A stretch of DNA of 64,000 nt from Adiantum capillus-veneris (lineage: Eukaryota > Streptophyta > Polypodiopsida > Polypodiales > Pteridaceae): assembly GCA_014529385.2 (NCBI GenBank), contig CM043960.1, positions 79,144,832-79,208,831 of the forward strand, given 5' to 3'. The position numbers were made by a program, and so were the translations under genes. The notes below the pieces were generated by a model. The model was given only the letters and a program-made list of their open reading frames with translations, was not told where the DNA came from and ran no database searches. Shown here piece by piece: positions 55,289 to 64,000 of this stretch. The stretch's first letter is position 1. Every line of letters starts with the position of its first letter.

Positions 55289-56106
55289 TTAATATGGATT
55301 AATAGACTGCAAAGATTTTGTAGGACACTTGTTTAGTACATAAGTGGCACACATGATGGCCTCAAGCCAAAAAGAATGCGGCAAAGCTTGACTTTTGACA
55401 ATGCATCGTGCCATTTTCGTAAGTGACCTATTTTTCCTCTCAGCAACACCATTTTGCAGAGTTATATAAGGCACTGTACATTGGTGTTTTATTCCACGAC
55501 TAGCTAGAAATGCATTGAATTCATGAGATATATACTCCCCCCCTTGATCAGAACGAAGGGTGCCCATAGTACATTTCGAGACATTTTCAGCCATAGCCAG
55601 AAATTGTTTGAAGCACATAAAAACTTCGGACTTCGCTTTAAGCAGAAATACCCATGCATGCCTGGAGTAATCATCAATGAAAGTCACAAAGTAAAGGTAA
55701 TTGCCCAAGGATGGAGTTTGCATGGGCCCACAAACATCACTATGTACAAGCTGCAACCTGCATGTGGCTCGAACTGAAACATCCCTTGGAAACTTAGAAC
55801 GCTGTATCTTACCCAAAATATAGCCTTCACAAACATGTTTGACAGGTGCTTCAAGAGGTGGCAAAGAAACAACCATATCAAATTTCTGCAAACGTAGCAA
55901 ATTGGCAAAATTCAAATGACCAAAATGTGCATGCCAAAGTTTTGCATCTGAAATAGCCCTTGAATCTGCAACAACATTTGCAAATTTTTTTCCACACTTG
56001 TCATACAAAGTGAGCTTATACAACCCATGGCACAAAAGGCCAGATGCAACAATTTCATCACCAAAATTGAGATCATGAACTGTACATTTGTCATCCGCAA
56101 ATTTGA
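55289..56106 (-). pseudogene. Copia A integrase core
   Basis: The frame 56035-55289 carries LWHAHFGHLNFANLLRLQKF (zinc region), then LQLVHSDVCGPMQTPSLGNY with catalytic D, GTLRSDQGGEYISHEF with the second D, and LQNGVAERKNRSL with E. The D,D,E triad is intact. YVLNKCPTKSLQSINPY closes the frame at a TAA. A short upstream frame (56100-55912) overlaps it. Confidence 0.9.
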
Positions 56107-56754
56107 CTACAATCCAAGTCTAGCAAGTGCAGATATAGACAAGAGATTCTTCTTGATCCCAGGTACATAAAGTGCATCAACAAGTGTGAAGGAACTGCAA
56201 TTTGCAGCAGTAAGCACAATCTTTCCAACTCCCTGAACCGGGTAAGAGGCATTGTTGGCACAAGTGACTGAATTCCCATGAGGGATAGACTCAAGAGAGG
56301 TGAACAATTCATGATGTGAGGTAATGTGCTTTGTAGCACCACTGTCGAAATACCACACTTGTGAATCTACAACAACTGATAAGTATGCATCATGGACAAC
56401 AGGATTGTAAGGGCACTCTACACTAAAAGCCCATTCTGCATCAACATCAACAACGGAGTCTCCTTTTATAAAAGACTCAACAATGGCTGCATTTGCAGTG
56501 GAACCAGCATTTGCAGTGGAACCACCCTCTTTCTTCTTAGCCTCTTTGGCCTTCAACTTAGGACATGACTTGATCAAGTGATCATTAGCTTTACAATAAT
56601 GGCAACGCATCTTCTTTTTTCCCTTATCACCAAAATTGCCAGATGAAGTGCTACCAACAGAAGCATTGGGAACAGAAGTTTTGCCACTCGCAATAGAACC
56701 ATAAGAAGTGGCTGCATTGCTGTTACCCCCCTTTCTTTGAGAAGCAATAAAAGC
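56107..56754 (-). pseudogene. Copia A zinc knuckle and protease
   Basis: The frame 56610-56107 starts MRCHYCKANDHLIKSCPKLK, a CCHC knuckle, and includes a short AGSTANA repeat. The protease active site is WYFDSGATKHITSHHEL and the later block is DALYVPGIKKNLLSISAL. Active-site residues look intact. It is separated from gag by a frame shift near 56755. Confidence 0.9.
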
Positions 56755-57447
56755 CTATTCAACTGCACACTGTCTAGTCCTTTTTTTTTTGGAAAATGAC
56801 TCTTGCAACAGCAATGTGCATAATTCATCAACCTTGACAACTTCTGGATTTCCTTGGGTCATAAGTCTCCAAGTACTAGCAAAAGTCTGGTAAGAATCTG
56901 GTAAGGCATCAAGAACAGTCTGCACAAGGGAACTGTCTGAAATGACTTCACCTACAAAAATAAGTTGCTCATTGACCTTGAAACTAGCAAGGAAAGTGTA
57001 CATATCATCTTCCTCATGCATAATCTTCAACTCCAGTTCTTTACACAGCAAAGCAATTTTAGCCTCATTGCGAATTTCATAAAGACCAACCAAAATATCC
57101 CAAGCCTGTTTTGCAGATTTTGCTGAACGGATGTGAGGAACAATGGTGCACTTCACAGACAACGCAATCAATGCAAGAGCCTCTGCATCCTTTACATCAC
57201 AATGAGCTTGTTCTGTCGTATGCAAAACAACTCTAATAACAGCAATCCTTGCAGCAAGACCTGCAACATCCTCAACATCGCCTACATCCTCAGAACTAGG
57301 ACGTACATCAATGCTATGCACAATATTCCAAACGCCCTTTGAAACAAGAACATGTTGCATCATATAAGCCCACATAGGGTAATTGTCCCCATCCAACGTG
57401 TCCTCAACAACAAACATCTTGAAGACATTTGTGTTGTTGTCAGCCAT
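56755..57447 (-). pseudogene. Copia A gag capsid region
   Basis: The start is taken at 57447 (MADNNTNVF), after the leader. The larger frame upstream lies in untranslated sequence. DTLDGDNYPMWAYMMQHVLV is the typical gag opening. AWDILVGLYEIRNEAKIALL, then ALPDSYQTFASTWRLM and KVDELCTLLLQE, follow the UBN2/gag capsid pattern. The frame runs 230 codons, then shifts near the A9 run (about 56781-56790 plus strand t-run), a likely slippage site. Confidence 0.9.
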
Positions 57448-57744
57448 GGTAAATGCTGCACTTGATGTTAAAACTGCCCGAAAATAGGAGAAACAAAGCG
57501 GGAGCAACACGTGCTATATAGTACAAACCGTAGAAGACTGTAAAAGCACATGTTATGTAGAAATCGGCACTGACATAAATTCTGCACAAAATGACAAAAT
57601 TACTTGTGCAGGCCTGCCTGTAGTGGAAACGGAGGCCAAAATATTTGTCGACCTGCGAACACTTGCCAAACCTCACTATAATCGGAGAAAGTGAGCAGGC
57701 GTATGCTGGAGCAGCTGGCGACTAAGCCCGGGAGGACGTATCCT

Positions 57745-57756
57745 ACTTTGATACCA
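57745..57756 (-). promoter_or_regulatory. Primer-binding site of copia A
   Basis: The minus strand reads TGGTATCAAAGT two bases after the LTR. It is a near match to TGGTATCAGAGC, implying initiator Met-tRNA priming. Confidence 0.85.
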
Positions 57757-57758
57757 AT

Positions 57759-57988
57759 TGTTGGAATTAGGGTTGCAGAGAAACACACACAGCTTGGAGA
57801 AGATGAAGGAATCTCAAGGCACACAATAGAGAGTGTGTTACTTAGTGTGCAATGGAAAGATAGATAGCCCTAGAGTGATGGGCGTATATACAATGCACGA
57901 CGGGGGAAAAAACCTCCTAATGAGGGAAAAAATGCCCCGACGGTCCTAGTGTGTTCACACACATCACTACCACATGTATATGGTAACA
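57759..57988 (-). repeat. 5' LTR of copia A
   Basis: 230 bp. On the minus strand it starts TGTTACCATATACATG and ends CCTAATTCCAACA. Confidence 0.9.
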
Positions 57989-58700
<712 letters not shown>

Positions 58701-58945
58701 TACCGTTCCAGATATTTGTGAGCTAACATAGGATGGCCATTATGGCTTGTATGGAGTGTGGTTAACGTTCTTGCAAACATTGAAAAAGCACAACGAGTTC
58801 TTCCTCGCTTTATCCAAGATGAGGCTTCGATGTTGGAGTTTACACAGTTGCTACTTATTTGGACTTGTGAGACCATTATTGACATTAAAGGCCACACATG
58901 CTCTTCTTGACACCTCTCTATATAAAAAAGACAACATAAACATAA

Positions 58946-59400
58946 ATGGCTTACACATTTACAACAAATCTTGAAACTATCAATTTCCTTGCAGAAAAAC
59001 ATGAATGAGATTGAGGATGAGGACAATACTCACACTGATGTTAACAAAATATCACTACCGTTGAGCAAGTAGTTGATTACTACGACAACATGTTTCACCA
59101 TTGGAGAGCAAGACCCCACTTGGCTTATTTGATGTGATGATTTCTTTGAAGAGCTTCACTTTCCTACAATCTTCTTTAGAGAGCCTAGAAAATATCATCA
59201 TCACTTGTTACAAGACTACCAAACAATAGCTAAATGGGAGCTTATGCACAAAGACATACATTTTTCTCTCAGTATTGAAAACTTATTCTTCAAATTTGTA
59301 AAAATCATGACAACAAAAATAATATCCTCCATTTGGATAAGGCTTCGCAAGGCAAAACTAGATGGAGCAACTGTAATGGAATTGGCCTATTTAGTTTGAG
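58946..59400 (+). pseudogene. Helitron relic 2 Rep N-terminal part
   Basis: Starts MAYTFTTNLET like relic 1. It carries NMNEIEDEDNTHTD in a shifted frame, then IAKWELMHKDIHFSLSIENL and IWIRLRKAKLDGAT. The plus frame 59205-59399 is open for 64 codons. The nuclease motifs that should follow are absent. Confidence 0.65.
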
Positions 59401-60564
59401 AGTAGCGAAAATTAATGAGAGTACTTTTGAGAAATGACTTTGTGAGCATAGTGGGTGAACATAATTGAATATAGCAACATAATCATAGCAATTAGTTAAC
59501 TTGGCATGAACAATACTTTTACAAGAGAGAGAATTTGGAGAACATGACAACAGTTCAGGACCGGATTTATGTGGAGCCGGTCCCCCCTCCAATAGGCATT
59601 TGTATTATGATTTCTCGCATTAAGAGAGACTTGTTACAATACAATCTTTGTTTTCCTTGTGACCTAGGTGATGCAATGAAGATGGAAAGCTTCATGCATC
59701 ACAAACATAACATAAAATTGAAGAAAGCTTTAACTATCCCAAGCCTCAGTCCCAAGACCTCAAACACCTTCGAAGGTAGAGAGAGCTAGCAGGGAATGAG
59801 GGTAGGGAAGAGGAAGAAGAAACATTTTGTAGGAGAAAGAATTAGTTCCTCACTTATCATAACTCTTGTTGCTAGAATACATAATAGTATAGTAATGAAG
59901 AAGAAGGAGATGGCAAGCTTAAGCATTGAAGCATGGCTCTTGGTTGGATTTGCACTCCATATCCAAGAGTGTTGGTGTAGGCTCTAAGGTGAGGGGAGGG
60001 TAGGGGCGAATCCTAACTGGTCTGGGGCGAGACAATTGGATAAGGGCGAATCCAGTTAGGTAGGGGCAAATCCAGGTAGCTTGGATAGGGGCGAGCCAAA
60101 TTGGGCCGGGGCGAGACAAAGGATAGGGGCGAGAGGGGGTGGGCTGGGGCAAATCCTAACTGGGCTAGGGTGAGACCAATGGATAGAAGCGAGAGGGGGT
60201 GGGCTGAGGTGAATCCTAACTGGGCTGGGGCGAGACCAATGGATAGGGGCGAGAGGGTGATCTAGACTAGTGGCTAATTAGCATGAATGGAAAACCAGGT
60301 TCAAACACTTGAACAGGCATTCCATCACACAACTAAAAGGACCTTGGTTTGAAGCTTCTACTTGCTAAAACATGATCAAATACTGACCAAACGATATCTG
60401 AATGTAGCTATCTAGTGTAGTGTGTATGAAGGCATGTCTTCAATTCGACTTACCGACTCCATTGCCAGCTCATGTTCAAGCTGCCCACGTGTAGCCTTCA
60501 TCACTACATTGAACTCCGTGTATGAAGCACGCATGGCAAGCCACAAAGTATCCATAACTTTGAA
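59401..60564. other. Sequence replacing the Rep core in relic 2
   Basis: Not shared with relic 1. It holds a 60-bp minisatellite (separate entry) and short frames without recognised motifs. It is probably a later insertion plus deletion. Confidence 0.5.
59985..60262. repeat. 60-bp G-rich minisatellite
   Basis: Units begin about 60061, 60121, 60181 and 60241 with ggataggggc-like sequence, each containing aatcctaactgggctgggg. Sub-repeats of ggggcgaatcc/ggggcgagac occur from 59985. The minus strand has a Pro/Tyr-rich frame across it, probably incidental. Confidence 0.88.
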
Positions 60565-62150
60565 TGCCACAGAACAATGCTTGCTATACCTCCCTTGGAT
60601 CACAAATCAGCACCAACATCTAAAAGAATCTTCTTCATGGAGGAACACATATGATGAACAATCACAAATCATATGATGAACCATAAAACCAAATGGAAAA
60701 AATTTCAATAAAGATAGCACCTTGGTAGAAAAACTAACAAAACAACACATTCTGTCCCCAACCACAATTGATTCAACAAATAATGATCCACAGTAATCAC
60801 ATCAAGTAGATATTCTCAATGCATAAAACATGCCACAATGCTCTAAAATGCAAATGCATCTACAAAAATTCAACCTGACAATGACAACGGTTGACTACTA
60901 TACATGCATTGAGAAACTTAACCCCCAACAATGACACCTACTCAACAATGTAATGCTCAAAAAATGAATTCATCCTAACAAAGCAATAAATCTATTCCTC
61001 GCAGAAGGAGCAACAACAAGTAAAACTTTTATTTTATCCCCCCTGATCTTCACTTTCCCCTAGTTGCATCTTCACAAACAAGTTTAAGTGCTAAAAAATT
61101 GAATGCACTTTCCCTTCTCTACAAAGATTTAAAAATTGTATTTTTTGATGATGTTATCCATGACTAACTCACGCTTGCATGCAATCAAACGAATCCATGA
61201 AAAACCATTTGGTGGATTGGATGTCATTCTATGTGGAAATTTATGACATGCGAGCCTTGTAAAGGATACATGGATCTTTGTAGAAAAAACATACACTATT
61301 AGAAATTGTGTCTCCTTCATATTGGCATACATTTCCAAAGTTCTATGAACTCGCAATAGCTATGCGAGAAAGCAATCCAATATTCATAGATATCCTTAGT
61401 AGACTTTGAGTTGGGCAACATAGCGATGGTGATTTAGAATACCTTAACAAAAACTACTATAGACCCATTCCAAACAGCCATCAAGTTTCTCATCTATTTT
61501 ACTGCAACAAAGACAAAGACACCCACAACCTCCAAGTATTCAACCAAATAGAAAGAGAACCACACACTTTTATCGCCATCGATAAAAGAAACACGTCATG
61601 CAACAAAACAATAAATATTTGAGTAGATCCCAAATTAATTGGAGGGTTGCATGCCACTCTAAGCCTAAAAACAGGCATACTTATTGAGCTATGTGTAGAA
61701 ATATTGGACATTATTGATGGATTGATTAATGGCACAGAAGGTGAGTATAAGAATTTCACAAAAACAATAAACAAAACAATACTCTAGGTTCATTTTGCAA
61801 ACCTTATCATTGGAAAGAAAAAATGCTACAAAAATCAACCACTATACTCATTGAGCATTATGAGATTATGGACTCCAATAGAACATGTGGTGCGTGAGTT
61901 TCATTCAGAAAAATTACTTGAATACATTGCACGATCACAATTTCCACTACAACGAGCTAGTGCACAAACAATCCACCATTCACAAGGCCTCACATTGCAA
62001 ACACTAGCTTTCAATCCCAAACACATATGAACACATGGCATTGCGTACACAACACTATCATGTGTCCAAGACCCTTCAAAACTTCACCTGCTCGACCTTC
62101 CCATATCAAAGTTGACCAAACCATGCTAGAAGAATTAAATAGCTTACAAA
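60565..62150 (+). pseudogene. Helitron relic 2 PIF1-family helicase
   Basis: Blocks in order, in several frames: QHLLNNVM-type start (60930), a mutated Walker A near 61000 (LFLAEGATTSKTF), FGGLDVILCGN (61208), TWIFVEKTYTIRN (61270), TLSLKTGILIEL and DGLINGTEGEY (61655-61750), QRASAQTIHHSQGLTLQTLA (61950-62008) and HGIAYTTLSCVQDPSKLHLL (62039-62098). The last two are the closing PIF1 motifs ('IHKSQG-TL' and 'Y-ALSR'), missing from relic 1. The S-R of the last motif reads S-C, so the arginine is lost. Confidence 0.78.
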
Positions 62151-63353
62151 TACAAGCCAAATGGATCTCATTCAATCACTAAATGTCGTGTCTTTTAATA
62201 AACACATTAACAAGATTATCACAAATTGCTTACAAGAAACAAGACTAGCAAATAACTTTCCACATGCGGTACCAAGCTACTTGCAACACCGATTTAATGC
62301 AAATATGGGTATCTCACTACTCTACTGACAAAATCTTTCCCACTCAAAACCTAGCCAGAACTCTCGTCTAGGAGTAGAGGTATTCCATGCAACTATTATG
62401 ATCACGAGTACCATAATCATTGAGGTCACTTTCCTTTACAGTTTCCCTACAACATCACTACCAAATTTGATCAAGGCATTATCTCTGATTTTCCAAAACC
62501 GTGAGACATCAATTCCAATCATTATTTAATTGAAAATTTTTGTAAACCATTTTTTATTATGTATGTAAAATGGATAATATAATTTTATATTAAAATTCAA
62601 CAAAATCTCCATGTGATTGTAAGCCCTCGTTTGAACTTACTCTCCATCAATCTCGTCCCCTCTTAACTTAGCAGGCCTTTGTGTCCTCACCTTGTTTGTT
62701 ATGCTAGAAAAGGCTTGTATTGATAGGAGAATGATCCCATGATGTGAAGTATTGATTCAATAATATTTTTTTGATAATTTTGATTAGTAAAGAGTCCTTT
62801 CATTTAAGGACTTCACAAACATTCATTTCATTAAATTATCTTATTGTTTTTTATGTTTATTAACTCTATCTGATTTTATAAAAATATTAAAATATTTTTT
62901 TGTTTTAGTTCTTCGGTGTGTTTTTATTTTATTTTCTTTTCATTTTTTTTGTCAAATGACAATGTGCAATGTGAACCTTTCACTTGATCATTTAAGCGAG
63001 GCCTTTCTTAATATATAAACCATTCGCGATTATGTATGTATGCATAATGGATAATATAATATATGTTTTTTAAGGTTCAATTATATTTTCTCAAACATGT
63101 ACACAATAGGAGTGTTGCCATCATAGCACATACAAAATTGATAATCTGCAAGCAAGTCGAGGTGTTGGATCGCAGAGGGCTATATGTGTAGCAATTCTAG
63201 AAACAAATTGAATGGCGAAGGAGACATATGAGAAAGAGATGAAGATAGCTGCTCAATGAGTCGACTAAATATTGCTTGTATAAGTAGAACTTAAAAGTAT
63301 TGCATATATACAAAGGGTTAGATGCAAACGACATGCAAATGCAATGGTTATTA
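62151..63353. other. AT-rich spacer, no gene seen
   Basis: Low-complexity AT-rich sequence downstream of Helitron relic 2. A Helitron 3' end (hairpin plus CTRR) may lie here but was not recognised. Confidence 0.4.
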
Positions 63354-63394
<41 letters not shown>

Positions 63395-63457
63395 ACCACA
63401 TTGCTTGTGTGTGTGTGTGTGTGTGTGTGAGTGAGTGAGAGAGAGAGAGAGAGAGAC
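63354..63457. repeat. (GA)n, (GT)n, (GA)n microsatellites
   Basis: GA at about 63354-63391, GT at about 63407-63429, and GA at about 63439-63455. Confidence 0.95.
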
Positions 63458-63668
63458 ACCATCACATTGCCTATGTACATACACATATACATTTATGAGG
63501 GAAAGAGAGAGAAATATTTTACCATTGAGCTCACGCACTTTTCAAATTTTCAAGATATTATTTTTTGACATTAGTGTATTTTTAAAAGGATAGCTAAAGT
63601 TTTTTACCCGTAGAAAATGGATTAAATGCCCAACAAAGTCCAACCCTCACATTAACACCCTGAATTGG

Positions 63669-63965
63669 TAGAGAGATTTCCCAGTTAATGGATCTTTTAC
63701 CAATTCTTGGATATTTTGTTCTTTTTATTTTTAAGAGTTAAACATGTGGGCCATGCTTAAAAATCTATAAATTCCTTAAATTTTGGCAGGCAAGGGTGAG
63801 AATCTAAAATCAACAAGAGAGAACAAATGGGTAGAGAGATTTCCCGGTTGATGGACCTTTTACCAATTCTTGGATATTATTTTTATAAAAGAGTTAACAT
63901 GTGGGCCATGCTTTAAAATCTATAAATTCCTTGAATTTGGCAGGCAAGGGTGCCAATCTAAAATC

Positions 63966-63978
<13 letters not shown>
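63669..63978. repeat. 163-bp tandem duplication
   Basis: Units start at 63669 and 63832 with tagagagatttccc and share acatgtgggccatgcttaaa-like and ggcaggcaagggtg blocks. The second ends in a GA microsatellite. Confidence 0.88.

Positions 63979-64000
<22 letters not shown>
63968..64000. repeat. (GA)n microsatellite at window end
   Basis: GA units continue to the last base, so the tract is cut by the window edge. Confidence 0.95.

Larger units (their letters stand above)
52648..57988 (-). mobile_element. Ty1/copia element A, degenerate
   Basis: LTRs lie at 52648-52869 and 57759-57988 (about 230 bp). The coding strand is minus. The right LTR is followed on that strand by a Met-tRNA primer-binding site, and the left one is preceded by a G-rich polypurine tract (CCAGGGGGGTT). 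The internal order is gag, knuckle, protease, integrase, RT, RNase H. Coding is interrupted by many stops and shifts. The first bases of the left LTR have decayed and no target duplication is visible. It adjoins a Helitron-flank unit on the right. Confidence 0.92.
58946..62150 (+). mobile_element. Helitron relic 2 (opposite orientation to relic 1)
   Basis: The plus strand repeats the coding region of relic 1: Rep start at 58946-59400 and helicase at 60565-62150. The central Rep segment seen in relic 1 (about 13600-12240) is missing and replaced by 59400-60565, including a minisatellite. The helicase extends further than in relic 1. Many stops and frame changes occur. Ends were not identified. 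Confidence 0.75.

Overview
The window is a repeat-rich stretch of a land-plant nuclear genome. Evidence for a plant: several Ty1/copia and Ty3/gypsy LTR retrotransposons with plant-type primer-binding sites, an L1-like LINE, Helitron Rep/helicase remnants, consensus GT/AG splice signals, and very frequent long GA/CT and TG/CA microsatellites. Almost every coding stretch is broken by stops and frameshifts, as expected in a large, slowly purged genome such as a fern or gymnosperm. The species cannot be assigned from the sequence. I found no rRNA, tRNA, CRISPR array or intact long host gene.

Layout. Positions 1-2.5 kb hold the internal part of a non-autonomous LTR element (a second copy lies at 17.9-20.2 kb) and a microsatellite cluster. 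Positions 2.5-9.2 kb hold a broken gypsy pol fragment (+), an inverted LINE fragment (-) and a longer, decayed LINE (+). At 9.6-10.9 kb on the minus strand is a small possible host gene: two exons encode a secreted or membrane-anchored N-terminus, followed by a coding-like remnant containing a 66-bp-arm hairpin. A Helitron relic (-) occupies 11.0-14.0 kb, with a tandem array of its ~770-bp upstream region at 14.3-17.9 kb. A non-autonomous LTR element follows at 17.9-20.2 kb and a copia fragment (-) at 20.4-22.1 kb.

From 22.1 to 45.3 kb there is a nested stack. Gypsy element E (LTRs 22091-22519 and 44879-45267; gag-pol 37.2-42.3 kb; an extra 3' region 42.3-44.9 kb) was split by element D (LTRs 22621-23825 and 35796-37095; gag remnant but no pol). 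D was itself split by copia element B (LTRs 25233-25424 and 30873-31064; perfect target duplication GATAC). D also holds an AT-rich insert with a 152-bp satellite-like array at 32.9-34.2 kb.

Positions 46.4-49.9 kb hold two further gypsy remnants in opposite orientations. A histone-H3-like relic lies at 51.7-51.9 kb, a spacerless 244-bp palindrome at 52.4-52.6 kb, and copia element A (-) at 52.6-58.0 kb. A second Helitron relic in the opposite orientation (+) occupies 58.0-62.2 kb, followed by AT-rich spacer and microsatellites to the end.

The genes do not form a pathway. The interest lies in element architecture: nested insertions that can be ordered in time, two Helitron relics that lost different domains, tandem amplification of a Helitron flank, unusual accessory ORFs in LTR elements, and a histone H3 fossil.
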